Assembly (NCBI RefSeq): GCF_001422545.1
Contig: NZ_LMLE01000006.1
Location: 362,982-426,981 of the forward strand
Direction: 5' to 3'
DNA: 64,000 nucleotides
Source: Pedobacter sp. Leaf41
Lineage (GTDB): Bacteria > Bacteroidota > Bacteroidia > Sphingobacteriales > Sphingobacteriaceae
Position 1 is the first letter of the stretch; each line of letters opens with the position of its first letter. Position numbers and translations under genes: made by a program. Under the pieces are notes generated by a model. It was not told the DNA's origin, ran no database searches, and saw only the letters and a list, made by a program, of their open reading frames with translations. Below, in pieces: positions 12,478-21,179 of the stretch.

Positions 12478-12757
12478 ATTATTTAAAGTGTCATATTTGG
12501 TATAATGCTAAATTAAGCAAAATCTCATCATCATAAAATATCTATGTTAAGAAAATGGAGGAAGATTGGTAAATAAATACCAATGTAAATTGGACTTATA
12601 GTGCAGTTTAGATGATAATCATTGCAATAATCGGATTTTAGGCGGTTATTTAATGTTAAATAAATATTTGATTTTGATAAAAATGTATTGATGCTGCTAT
12701 GTAGCTATTTAATGTTTATATGTTAAAAAAGTATTAACAAATTATTACTCGAAAATT

Positions 12758-12765
12758 TATTTTTG
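12758..12765 (+). promoter_or_regulatory. Bacteroidota-type -7 element upstream of the epimerase gene
   Basis: TATTTTTG matches the TAnnTTTG consensus of the main Bacteroidota sigma factor and lies 18 bp before the ATG of the epimerase gene. No clear TTG-type -33 element was found at the usual spacing, so the call is tentative. The rest of the 305-bp divergent region (12478-12782) is very AT-rich and should contain the AraC-type operator. Confidence 0.4.
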
Positions 12766-12782
12766 TTTAAAATATAATTTTA

Positions 12783-13982
12783 ATGGACCATACGCTATTG
12801 CATTTATCTCAAGAATTCAAAACTGAACTTGATAATATACTAAATTACTGGAAGACCAATATTATAGACCTAAATTTTGGTGGGTTCGTTGGTCAGATAG
12901 CCGAAGGTGAGTTAATAAATCCTGGTGCTGAAAAGGGATCGGTTTTGAATGCAAGAATCTTGTGGAGCTTTTCCGCTGCATACAATTTCAATGGCGATTT
13001 GCAGGTTTTATCTTTAGCCCAATATGGCTTCCAGTATATCAAAGAACACTTCATTGATACAAAATATGGAGGCGCTTACTGGTCGCTTGACCATACAGGA
13101 ATGCCTCAGGATCGAAAAAAACAGATTTATGCCATCGCTTTTACCATTTACGGCCTTTCTGAATATTATGTGGCAACAGGAGATAATGAGGCATTGGATC
13201 TGGCAATAGCATTATTTCGAGATATCGAACTGCATAGTTTCGATCTGGTAGATGGCGGTTATTTTGAGGCTTTTGCAGAAAATTGGGATCAAGTTCCGGA
13301 TTTAAGGTTAAGTCAGAAAGATGCCAACGAAAAGAAAACAATGAACACGCATCTCCATATTTTGGAGGCCTATACCACGCTTTACAAAATATGGCCTGAC
13401 GAACATTTAAAAAATCAGATCATTGGTCTGTTAGGTGTTTTTAGTAAACACATTATAAATACAGACGGACACTTGGACCTGTTTTTTGATGAGAAATGGA
13501 ACAGGAAATCCAGTGAAATTTCTTATGGTCACGATATTGAAGCATCATGGCTACTGCTTGAGGCGGCCGAAATGATTGAACATCAGGAGCTCATTTCACA
13601 TTTTAGAAGCATGGCCATTAAAATTGCAGAAGCATCTGCAGATGGTATGGATGAGGAGGCCATGATCTATGAATATTCTCCGGTGGATAATCACAGGAAT
13701 GATGATAAGCACTGGTGGGTACAGGCGGAGGCCATGGTTGGTTTCTTAAATGCATTCGAATTATCCAAGAATCAAGTTTTTTTTGAACTTTTTGATAAAT
13801 TATGGAATTATACAAAAAAGCAGATAGTCGACCATCAAAATGGTGAGTGGTTTTGGGGGAGAAAGGCGGATGGTTCCTTAATGGCAAAACAGGATAAGGC
13901 AGGTTTATGGAAATGTCCCTATCACAACAGCAGGGCCTGTATGGAAATCATCTCAAGATTGAGGCGTTTGGAAATTGATTAA
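12783..13982 (+). CDS. AGE-family cellobiose 2-epimerase
   Basis: 399 residues, no signal, (alpha/alpha)6-barrel type. Conserved residues of cellobiose 2-epimerases are in place: Arg58 (NARILW), His190/His192 in NTHLHILEAY, His250 and Glu253 in YGHDIEASWLL, the HWWVQAEAM segment, and Trp376/His381 in GLWKCPYHNSRA. In mannan pathways this enzyme converts beta-1,4-mannobiose to beta-1,4-mannosylglucose, the substrate of the GH130 at 5749. It is divergent from the araC-type gene and leads a short plus-strand group with the GH30 and carboxylesterase genes. Confidence 0.93.
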   Translation: MDHTLLHLSQEFKTELDNILNYWKTNIIDLNFGGFVGQIAEGELINPGAEKGSVLNARILWSFSAAYNFNGDLQVLSLAQYGFQYIKEHFIDTKYGGAYWSLDHTGMPQDRKKQIYAIAFTIYGLSEYYVATGDNEALDLAIALFRDIELHSFDLVDGGYFEAFAENWDQVPDLRLSQKDANEKKTMNTHLHILEAYTTLYKIWPDEHLKNQIIGLLGVFSKHIINTDGHLDLFFDEKWNRKSSEISYGHDIEASWLLLEAAEMIEHQELISHFRSMAIKIAEASADGMDEEAMIYEYSPVDNHRNDDKHWWVQAEAMVGFLNAFELSKNQVFFELFDKLWNYTKKQIVDHQNGEWFWGRKADGSLMAKQDKAGLWKCPYHNSRACMEIISRLRRLEID

Positions 13983-14120
13983 ATATTAGCTTATTAATCA
14001 TGACGGCTTTAGATCTATTGACGGGTGATATTCTTTAGATCCAAAAGATTATAAAATGTTAAAATCCTATTAAAGTAATGGAGGCTTACACCTAATTTTG
14101 TATAAACCAAGTATAAGTTT

Positions 14121-15536
14121 ATGCCACGATACCCCCGTTCAAATTATCCGTTCAATAATGCATTCCTGTTAATTTTCTTTTTAAATGCATTTCCTTTTCT
14201 GCTCCTGGCACAACTTAAGGTGGAGAGTTGGGAGACCAGCAATGATAAAACGATGCTTTTATCAAAAAAGAATATTGTCAGCTCAGCAAATGATGCAGCA
14301 GAAGTCATTGCCATCAACGCATCAAAAAAATATCAATCTGTTGATGGGTTTGGTTTTGCGCTGACTGGTGGAAGCGCTCAGCACATCATCCGGATGTCTG
14401 CACAGGAAAGAAAAAAGCTTCTGAATGAGCTTTTTGGAAATGGGCCTGGCCAGGTGGGGATCAGTTATATTCGCGTGAGTATAGGAGCATCTGATCTGAA
14501 TGAATATGTATTTTCTTATGATGACCTGAAAGCAGGGGAAACTGATCCAGAGTTAAAGCATTTTTCCTTATCGCAGGATGAAAAAGATGTGGTGCCTGTA
14601 TTAAAGGAAATTTTAGCGATATCCCCGAATATAAAGGTTATGGGTTCTCCATGGTCCGCTCCGGTATGGATGAAATCAAACCAGAATGTTCAGGGTGGGA
14701 GATTAAAGGATGAATATTATAGTGCTTATGCGGACTACTTTGTAAAATATATAGAGGCCATGAAAAAGCACGGGATTGTTATTGATGCATTGACTGTTCA
14801 AAATGAACCTTTTAATGATGGCAATACACCCAGCATGCAGTTTCTGGCCAAAGAAGAGCTGCGTTTCATCCGCGATCATCTGGGCCCAAATTTTAAACGC
14901 AAAAATATAAAAACTAAAATCGTTCTTTACGACCACAATTGCGATGCTCCGGAATATCCCATTTCAATATTGGCAGATCAGAAAGCAGCAGCTTATATTG
15001 ATGGTTCAGGATTTCATTTATATGCCGGTCAGACGGCTGCTATGAGCAAGGTTCATGATGCTTTCCCCGGGAAAAACCTTTATTTTACTGAAATGATGGC
15101 AGTAAGCAAGGATGGTGGATTTAATACCGCCTATCCTGTAGGAAGGATATTAATAGGTGCCTTACGGAACTGGAGTAAGAATGTGATTTTGTGGAATCTC
15201 GCGGCAGATCCAGGCTATAACCCTCATACAGACAATGGAGGCTGTTCTATATGCCAGGGAGCAGTGACCATAGATGGGGACTATGTCGTACGGAACCTTG
15301 CCTTTTATGTTATTGCGCATGCATCTAAATTTGTCCCTGTCGGATCGTATAGAATTGAAAGCAGCCTTACCACAAAGGTGAGTAATGTAGCCTTTTTAAC
15401 TCCGGAGGGAAAACGTGTGCTTATCATTTCTAATAATTCAGCTGAGCCCCAATTGGTAAAAGTCGTTGAGGGCGATCAGTCTTTCTCTTACACTATAAAT
15501 AGAGGGTCATCGCTTACCCATATCTGGTCATTATGA
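14121..15536 (+). CDS. GH30-family glycoside hydrolase
   Basis: 471 residues with an N-terminal hydrophobic signal segment (residues ~14-31). GH30 hallmarks: VDGFGFALTGGSA near residue 75, YIRVSIGASDL, MGSPWSAPVWMK, the acid/base in TVQNEP (Glu229) and the nucleophile in YFTEMM (Glu324). The C-terminal beta-domain (from about residue 390) is normal for the family. GH30 members of this layout act on beta-1,6-glucan, beta-glucosides or related linkages. The exact substrate cannot be read from the sequence. The stop overlaps the next ATG by 4 bp (ATGA), so the two genes are translationally coupled. Confidence 0.88.
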   Translation: MPRYPRSNYPFNNAFLLIFFLNAFPFLLLAQLKVESWETSNDKTMLLSKKNIVSSANDAAEVIAINASKKYQSVDGFGFALTGGSAQHIIRMSAQERKKLLNELFGNGPGQVGISYIRVSIGASDLNEYVFSYDDLKAGETDPELKHFSLSQDEKDVVPVLKEILAISPNIKVMGSPWSAPVWMKSNQNVQGGRLKDEYYSAYADYFVKYIEAMKKHGIVIDALTVQNEPFNDGNTPSMQFLAKEELRFIRDHLGPNFKRKNIKTKIVLYDHNCDAPEYPISILADQKAAAYIDGSGFHLYAGQTAAMSKVHDAFPGKNLYFTEMMAVSKDGGFNTAYPVGRILIGALRNWSKNVILWNLAADPGYNPHTDNGGCSICQGAVTIDGDYVVRNLAFYVIAHASKFVPVGSYRIESSLTTKVSNVAFLTPEGKRVLIISNNSAEPQLVKVVEGDQSFSYTINRGSSLTHIWSL

Positions 15537-17107
15537 TAGAAATGAAAAAATATCCAATTCTGTTGCTTTTCTTATTTTCTTCAAGCTTTTCATTCGCTCA
15601 GAATGGTATTTTAAAGAACAATGGATCATTGGTCACGCTTAAGGAAGGTAAAATCAGGGGAACTGTTCTCTCCAGTAATGTGGTGGCATTTAAAGGTATT
15701 CCTTATGCGGAACCTCCGGTGGGTGAACGCAGATGGCGATCTCCTATGCCCAAAAAGAAATGGAGTGGTATTAAAAATGCTTCGGCTTTTGGTTCACGAT
15801 CGCCTCAGCGCAATACTTATGATGACATGGTTTTCAGGAGTGCTGAAGAAAGTGAAGATTGTCTATATCTTAATATCTGGAAACCCCAGACAAAGGATGG
15901 TAAGTCTTCGCCGGTGGTGGTCTACATTCATGGAGGAGGTTTTTCCAGTGGGGATGGATCAGAACCAAGGTATGACGGAGAAAATATGGCCCGCAAAGGG
16001 GTGATTTTTATCACTATAAACTATCGGCTCAGCGTTTTTGGATTTTTAGCACATCCTGATCTTTCCAAAGAAAGTAAAAAGGGGAGTTCTGGCAACTATG
16101 GATTGCAGGATCAGAATGAAGCGTTGCGTTGGATCAAGCGTAATATTTCAGCATTCGGAGGAAATCCAGATCAGATCACCATTGCCGGGGAATCAGCGGG
16201 TTCTATGTCAGTTTCTGCTCAGCTATGTTCACCGCTTTCAAAAGGATTGTTTCAAGGTGCGATCGGCCAAAGCGGTTCAATACTTGGGTTCGAACCTCCT
16301 GTGAGCCTGGCAAATGCGGAAAAAATAGGTGCCGAATTCGTAAAAGCCTGCGGAGCAAACAGCATCTCTGACTTACGTAATATCCCAATCCAGGAGGTAT
16401 TAAAACGGTCAAAAGATTACTGGTTCCCCTTAACAGTAGACGGTTATTTTTTTGTAGAACAACCACTAACTACCTATACCTATGGTCGTCAAATGGATGT
16501 GCCGCTCCTGGCAGGATGGAATACTGCAGAGCGAAGTATGAATTCTATTCTGTCTAATCAGAAACCTACTGTCGAAAATTATAAAGCCGGAGTGGATAGG
16601 GTCTTTGCTTTAAAGAGCAAAGAAATATTTGCTCTGTATTATGCGAACACAAATGAGCAGGTACCACAGTTGGCGACTGATCTCGCCAGCGATCGCTTTA
16701 TATCCTATTCTACCTGGAAATGGATTGATGTACACAGCAAAACAAACGGACATCCTGTTTATCGGTATTTGTTCTCTAGAAAACGTCCTGCTTTTATCGG
16801 ACAAGGATCTTATAATGCAGATATCTTGGGCGCAGTACATGCTTCGGATATAGAGTACGCTCTAGGAAATCTAAGCCTAAACAAAAATTATAAATGGGAA
16901 CGTGAAGATTTTGAAACTTCAAAGTTCTTTCAGTCTTACCTAGTTAACTTTATCAAAACGGGCAATCCCAACGGAGACGATCTTCCCAGGTGGTTTGGCC
17001 TTCAAAGCACTATTCCCAAAGTCATGATTATTGATGGGCAAAGTAAATCTTTATCTGAAAAAAATGGTAAAAGATATATGCAACTGGATGGAATACTGAA
17101 TCCTTAG
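15533..17107 (+). CDS. Type-B carboxylesterase, secreted
   Basis: 524 residues with a signal peptide (cleavage about residue 23). The oxyanion-hole motif YIHGGGFSSG (residues ~131-140), the nucleophile in GESAGS (Ser221), and the AFKGIPYAEPPVGERRW start are standard for the cholinesterase/para-nitrobenzyl-esterase family. A catalytic His is expected in the AVHASDIEYALG segment. It begins inside the GH30 stop (ATGA overlap); an alternative ATG at 15542 gives a slightly shorter signal. Likely role is de-esterification of a plant polysaccharide substrate, inferred from context. Confidence 0.9.
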   Translation: MIEMKKYPILLLFLFSSSFSFAQNGILKNNGSLVTLKEGKIRGTVLSSNVVAFKGIPYAEPPVGERRWRSPMPKKKWSGIKNASAFGSRSPQRNTYDDMVFRSAEESEDCLYLNIWKPQTKDGKSSPVVVYIHGGGFSSGDGSEPRYDGENMARKGVIFITINYRLSVFGFLAHPDLSKESKKGSSGNYGLQDQNEALRWIKRNISAFGGNPDQITIAGESAGSMSVSAQLCSPLSKGLFQGAIGQSGSILGFEPPVSLANAEKIGAEFVKACGANSISDLRNIPIQEVLKRSKDYWFPLTVDGYFFVEQPLTTYTYGRQMDVPLLAGWNTAERSMNSILSNQKPTVENYKAGVDRVFALKSKEIFALYYANTNEQVPQLATDLASDRFISYSTWKWIDVHSKTNGHPVYRYLFSRKRPAFIGQGSYNADILGAVHASDIEYALGNLSLNKNYKWEREDFETSKFFQSYLVNFIKTGNPNGDDLPRWFGLQSTIPKVMIIDGQSKSLSEKNGKRYMQLDGILNP

Positions 17108-17280
17108 TTTACCTTTTTTATTGTGTAATAGACTGCATGGATAAGCCGATGCCAACCGACCCCTTCTTACCAAAAATTTTTTTTCACAATTTTGTTTATT
17201 AATGAGCTCACATATAATATAGATTAGCAAGGAGGATTCAATATATCGGTTTGTCCACTATAGGGATAAACTAATATACT

Positions 17281-17361
17281 TTGACCCCGTCTCAACCGAC
17301 AATAAATTTGTCGTAAAGTTTCGCTTGGCTGCATTTCTGTGAATTGGCGGATGGGGGTCAA
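17281..17361 (+). mobile_element. Short TTGACCCC...GGGGTCAA element, copy 1 (MITE-like)
   Basis: An 81-bp segment bounded by TTGACCCC (17281-17288) and GGGGTCAA (17354-17361). Two more copies with the same ends, the same TTGACCCCGTCT start and an AATTGGYG block before the right end are at 18410-18487 and 49039-49127 (inverted). No coding capacity. Confidence 0.6.
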
Positions 17362-17521
17362 TGAAATGTTTTGTGCATTTTAGCGCCCATTCCTGCAATT
17401 AATTACGCGAACTAAGAATGTAAATCATTTGTTTATTGTGTAGAACAAACTTATCAATAATTTTGTCGCCAACTGTAATTGAGTTTAACTTTCTTACTGG
17501 AGTTTTGTGAGTTATTTTGAT
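17281..17521. repeat. Long direct repeat, left copy
   Basis: About 241 bp nearly identical to 18410-18656. The first 81 bp (the TTGACCCC element) have diverged between copies, while the following ~160 bp are almost identical apart from an 8-nt net length change near 17450 / 18580. The minus strand contains a degenerate version of the small frame described at 18551-18658, with ATA in place of ATG. The stretch 17108-17280 before it holds no gene. Confidence 0.85.
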
Positions 17522-17701
17522 TATGATAGATAGAACTTTTGAGGCTTAAAATACTATGGAAATTATCCCTTGGATTTTTAATCTTATTGTTTGTATTGAG
17601 TTGGGGGATGTCTGACACATAAATGATTTTAACACATTTCAGTTGTTGTATTTTTCTAATTCTAGGTCTGCAAAAGCTTTTTTTTGCTGCATTTTTGCAA
17701 A

Positions 17702-18151
17702 ATGTCTATCCCTTTTAAAATTTTAGCCACGCTAGTCGTGTTGGCTTGCTGTGCAATTAATTGTTTTGGTCAATACGGTTGTCGGGTTGATCGTGATGGT
17801 TCTGCTGGCAGATTTACTGTTTCCAAAATTTATGTCAATCAACAAACAGGGGCAAATACAAATCCAGTTCGATTTTATTCCAATAACGCACCTTATGATA
17901 TTAGTTGCCCCCCAGGAGCATCATCAAGCACGATATATGCATCCAATATTTCAGAATATGTACCTTATACGCAATGCTTTGTTGAGTATATGGGTTCAGG
18001 AAATACGACGCAGCCATTTAATTACTATCAGAACGGAAGATTGGTTAATTTTCGAATAGCAAATTGTCCTATTGATGACTACATTCCAATGATGTTAGTT
18101 GGACTTGCGGGAGTGGGGGTGGTTGCTGTAAGACGAACGCAATTGTCTTAA
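17702..18151 (+). CDS. Small secreted protein with a C-terminal exosortase-like sorting tail
   Basis: 149 residues from the ATG at 17702 (an in-frame TTG at 17684 is less likely). Signal peptide residues 1-24, then a short beta-rich body with four Cys, and a C-terminal tail of an NCPIDDYIP motif, a ~14-residue hydrophobic stretch (MMLVGLAGVGVVAV) and Arg-Arg. That motif-helix-basic layout is like PEP-CTERM-type sorting signals; short C-terminal Pro-Ile-Asp variants are known in Bacteroidota, but I cannot confirm the exact family. No exosortase gene is in the window. The gene sits between two copies of a direct repeat. Confidence 0.7.
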   Translation: MSIPFKILATLVVLACCAINCFGQYGCRVDRDGSAGRFTVSKIYVNQQTGANTNPVRFYSNNAPYDISCPPGASSSTIYASNISEYVPYTQCFVEYMGSGNTTQPFNYYQNGRLVNFRIANCPIDDYIPMMLVGLAGVGVVAVRRTQLS

Positions 18152-18334
18152 TCACTCCCCGAAATACCATTGCACCGCGCCGGTACTTGCGAGTAGAAGA
18201 ATTCCCCAGACCGCAACTTTAAGGGTTGCATCTTGCCATTCTTCTGGCGTTTCATAGTGCCTTACAACCCTTCCAACTCCAATCTGTTTATGGAATAGAC
18301 AGAATACAAGGATAACCCAAAGGGTTGATATCAT
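18152..18334 (-). CDS. Possible small membrane protein
   Basis: 60 residues with a hydrophobic N-terminus (residues 3-14) and a C-terminal hydrophobic segment (residues ~39-56, WGILLLASTGAVQWYF), separated by a charged ETPEEWQDA linker. It abuts the stop of the preceding plus-strand gene end to end. Composition looks protein-like, but there is no family match that I recognise, so it may be a minor real gene or chance. Confidence 0.35.
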   Translation of the reverse strand: MISTLWVILVFCLFHKQIGVGRVVRHYETPEEWQDATLKVAVWGILLLASTGAVQWYFGE

Positions 18335-18409
18335 AGATACAAGATAGGAAAAATTTGTCGCAAAATAAAAGTTCTCGATTGGTGGTCGGGCTGGATAAAC
18401 CGGATTAGA

Positions 18410-18487
18410 TTGACCCCGTCTTATCAGGGATAAATTTGCTGTAAAGTTTTATTTGTCTGCGTTTTAATGAATTGGCGAAAGGGTCAA
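18410..18487 (+). mobile_element. Short TTGACCCC...GGGTCAA element, copy 2 (MITE-like)
   Basis: A 78-bp relative of copy 1: begins TTGACCCCGTCT at 18410, keeps the central TAAATTTG and GTAAAGTTT words and the AATTGGCG block, and ends GGGTCAA at 18487. It forms the left end of the right-hand long direct repeat. Confidence 0.6.
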
Positions 18488-18656
18488 TGAAATGTTTTGT
18501 GCATTTTAGCGCCCATTCCTGCAATTAATTACGCGAACTAAGAATGTAAATCATTTGTTTATTGTGTAGAACAAACTTTCGTATCCGTCAATAATTTTGT
18601 CGCCAACTGTAATTGAGTTTAACTTTCTTACTGGAGTTTCGTGAGTTATTTTGATC
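18410..18656. repeat. Long direct repeat, right copy
   Basis: Partner of 17281-17521. The two copies bracket an ~890-bp unit holding the secreted sorting-tail protein and the small minus-strand frame. Direct rather than inverted orientation would allow deletion of the unit by recombination. Confidence 0.85.
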
Positions 18657-18658
18657 AT
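18551..18658 (-). CDS. Possible 35-residue small protein inside the right repeat
   Basis: ATG at 18656-18658, stop TGA at 18551-18553; the product starts MIKITHETPVRKLNSITVG. It is the intact version of a frame that is disrupted in the left repeat copy, where the start is ATA and an 8-nt net deletion shifts the frame. It could be a small protein, or the start of a longer gene whose rest is lost. No recognised family. Confidence 0.3.
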   Translation of the reverse strand: MIKITHETPVRKLNSITVGDKIIDGYESLFYTINK

Positions 18659-18932
18659 AGGTATAGACGTTAATTACCCATTCTAAACCAGAATAACTTC
18701 TTATTGTTTTTGAAAATAATTAAAAAAACACACAAGTTGTAAGTTATTTTGAATGATTAATCATACATACTTTAAGAAAAGTGTTGATTTTTTTTATATT
18801 GTGATACTCAGGCACCCAATAATAAAATTGACACAGTTCAGTTGTGTGTCTTAAGAGCCACCATGTTGGGTAAGCTGGGTTAAGCAAAGGGAATGTAATT
18901 CGATTTGGCTAGCTTAGCCCTTTAAACTTTAA

Positions 18933-19142
18933 TTAAATTTCAAACCACATGGCTTCTGGGTTATTAATATTCATTACGCTAGGTTTTTTCATCAATCTCA
19001 GTAAGGTAGACATCATCATCATTAATAGATATTCCTTGTCTGGTACCAAATAGACTATTTTCTCATTCTTTTCGATACCGTTCTTCTCTTTCCACTGACC
19101 AACTAGCTTTTTATTCGGAATCTCTTTGCCGCATTTTATTTT
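18933..19142 (-). pseudogene. Coding-like frame without a start codon
   Basis: An open minus-strand frame from 19142 to the stop at 18933-18935 reads as a Lys-rich protein (for example VGQWKEKNGIEKNEK, then VYLVPDKEYLLMMMSTLL). The only ATGs are the run in the middle, and there is a stop just upstream at 19143-19145. It directly follows the broken SecB-like gene on the same strand. It is probably the 3' end of another decayed gene of unknown function. The plus side between 18659 and 18932 holds no gene. Confidence 0.35.
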
Positions 19143-19149
19143 TTAGTAA

Positions 19150-19504
19150 TTACTTTTCTAAACTTTCAAGACTGTTGTTTTCTTGAGTATTACTTCTAAG
19201 TTCATCGCCAATTTTCTTAGGAAAATTTAGCAGCGGAAGGTTAATTGCAGGTAATTCAGACGAAGCAGTTACTGCTGAAATATATGACCTGACATATGGA
19301 AAACTAAAAAGCAATGCAGTTACAGGTAATATTATAAGCCTCATTTGAGTCATTAATATCAAAATTGATAGTTAGTAAGAAAGTATTTGTTCCTCTGTCG
19401 ATATATCCATTCGGGCTAAAATCAAACTTGGGATGTTCTTCTTCCACCAGTTCACTTCTGATAGAAAAATCATCTACATGAAATTGCTTGAAAAAAAGAC
19501 GGAG
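19150..19504 (-). pseudogene. SecB-like protein-export chaperone family, broken
   Basis: The C-terminal part (frame ending at 19150) contains FPYVRSYISAVTAS followed by ELPAINLPLLNFPK, the typical SecB-fold end (FPY.R..I....G..P..L.P.NF). The N-terminal part lies in another frame from about 19504 down to 19310 and includes FHVDDFSIRSELVEEE and a TNTFLLTINFDINDS strand. The two meet at a T5 run at 19306-19310. About 20 residues usually found between them also seem to be missing, so this is decay rather than a simple base-calling slip. Such SecB-like genes in Bacteroidota are accessory, sometimes near toxin-antitoxin genes. Confidence 0.6.
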
Positions 19505-19522
19505 TTAATGAGCTAAAATAGT

Positions 19523-19767
19523 TTATAAATTTTGTAGTGCTTCAAAGGCGATCTTCTTAACGAAAGACTGACTTTTTCCTGTAAAAAAAAAAGGTAAATT
19601 CAATTGTTTTAACCAAAGTATCCCGCTCAAAATATACCCTAAAAAAAGCTCAATACTTTAGTGTATCTTGGTATCTTTAACTGGCAAGAGGCTTTTCTTA
19701 TTCCTAAAACACTTTTCGCTTTAAGATCACGTCTTTCACAAAGCTTCTCGCCGTCAATTCCACAAAG
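19523..19767 (-). pseudogene. Decayed unidentified gene upstream of the SecB-like remnant
   Basis: Three pieces in shifting minus-strand frames join into a plausible protein: CGIDGEKLCERRDLKAKSVL continuing to about LKIPRYTKVLSFF, then YFERDTLVKTIEFT, then FTGKSQSFVKKIAFEALQNL and a stop at 19523. Frame changes fall at T runs (19582-19591 is a run of about ten A/T). I do not recognise the family. From 19768 to 20006 no gene was seen. Confidence 0.35.
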
Positions 19768-20006
19768 TCAGAAACCATTAACGGTTCGCTTCACCTTGAT
19801 GATATGTTTATATCAAGCTATCTTATAGCTTATATTTTATATGGCATTGATACAATGTTGGCTCGCAATGTAGTCGGGTGCAATTGTCACAAGTCCGAAC
19901 AAACTCCGACGCAACTCCGTCTAAACCCCCTCGTAATGGTTAAATCTGTATCATTTAGGGACGAGCCAATTAGGAACGAGGAGGAGATTGTCCTATACTG
20001 GAATAA

Positions 20007-20114
20007 GTTTACAATAGAATTCGTGTTACTGCTATTTGTTTACAATTGAATTTAGTATTACTGTATCTGGTTTACAATGTTAAGATTTCTTACTGGTATT
20101 TGTTTACATAATCC
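20007..20114. repeat. Four imperfect 31-32-nt tandem repeats at the end of an IS3-family element
   Basis: The word GTTTACA recurs at 20007, 20038, 20070 and 20102, each followed by related sequence ending in TTACTG. On the minus strand the unit is TGTAAACaaATaccAGTAA plus an A/T-rich tail. The copy at 20102 overlaps the last transposase codons; the stop codon is part of the repeat. Such iterated motifs in IS ends are usually transposase-binding sites. Confidence 0.65.
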
Positions 20115-20833
20115 TTTTTGTGAACGTTTTCTGGAGTTTGGTAGTCGCAACTGGCATGTAGCCTAATGTTATTGTACCTTTCTACTGCACTTTCTACGGC
20201 CTTGCCCGTCTGTTTATACGATTTAAAAACTTCATATAGATTCAGCTCCATATTAAGTATTCCGTTAACCCGTTCGGCAATAGCATTGTCATATGGGCTT
20301 CCAGTTTGGGTCATGCTGATCAGGATATGCTCCTGTTTCAGTCTGGACACATAATCGTCACAGCAATACTTGGTTTCACTATCCGAATGGTGGATAAGTA
20401 CCACTGTTGGATATATCCTGTTGTTCACGGCCTTATCGAGTGCCTTTATACATCCAGAGGCTTTGAGGTCTGTTGACAGGTGATGTCCGATTATCTTTCT
20501 AGAATACGCATCGGTGACCAGCGAAAGATAATTGAACCCCGATAGGGTGCTGATGTAGGTAATGTCACTCACCCATATCTCCCCGGCTCTTTGCGCATGC
20601 CTCCTCTGCACCAGATCCGGATGTATCCTGAACCTGTGGTAGGAGTCGGTTGTGCGTGCATATCTTTTCCTGGACCGGATCAGCATGCCATTCGAGCGGA
20701 CCAGCCTGAATATCGCATCCCTTCCCATAGAGATGCCAAGGTTCTGCAGAAAACCATTATTGAGTTCCTTGTAAAGCTTTATGCAGCCGGTCCTGGGCAG
20801 TTTCTCTCTGATCTCAACTATCCTCTGGAGTAA
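20090..20833 (-). pseudogene. IS3-family transposase OrfB, 5'-truncated
   Basis: The open frame runs from 20833 down to the stop at 20090, with no start codon in the first ~35 codons. It encodes the end of the HTH_21 segment (VEIREKLPRTGCIKLYKEL) and a full integrase core. Numbering from the ATG at 20728, the DDE residues are Asp55 (WVSDITYI), Asp116 (HHSDSETKYC) and Glu152 (NAIAERVNGIL), with the D-35-E spacing kept. The usual SDRGSQYC motif is altered to SDSETKYC. OrfA and the far IS end are missing, so the element is dead. Confidence 0.85.
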
Positions 20834-21179
20834 TTAAATCTCTATCTTTCATTTTGAAAAGATTTAACTAACGATAATAAGATTCTAAATTCTCATTTTG
20901 ATACCTATTATACAGTTTTATCTTCTACAATATAATTATAATTAAATACTTACTTTTACCCAAAGATGGCTTGTCTGTTTACTTGATAATTTTCTCAATG
21001 GCAAATTTATAATGATTAACTTCTGATTGAAATTAAATTATTATTGAAGCCAGTAGCTTTAATATTATTTGTAAACCAATGTTATCAAAACAAGTAAATG
21101 TTGATTTATTGATTTTGTTATATGGATGTGGAATCACTCAAATAGCATTGCCAAGTATATGTAGAAATTTTAACAAGTA
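20834..21179. other. AT-rich intergenic region before the sigma factor
   Basis: No coding frame on either strand. It should carry the promoter of the sigma/FecR pair, but no clean TTG...TAnnTTTG pair was found. Confidence 0.4.

Noticed and set aside
17281..18656. CRISPR array or composite transposon
   Set aside because: Only two long repeats, no spacers and no transposase between them.
19804..20049. 81-codon plus-strand frame near the IS end
   Set aside because: Runs into the tandem repeats of the IS end; no domain, no sensible composition.
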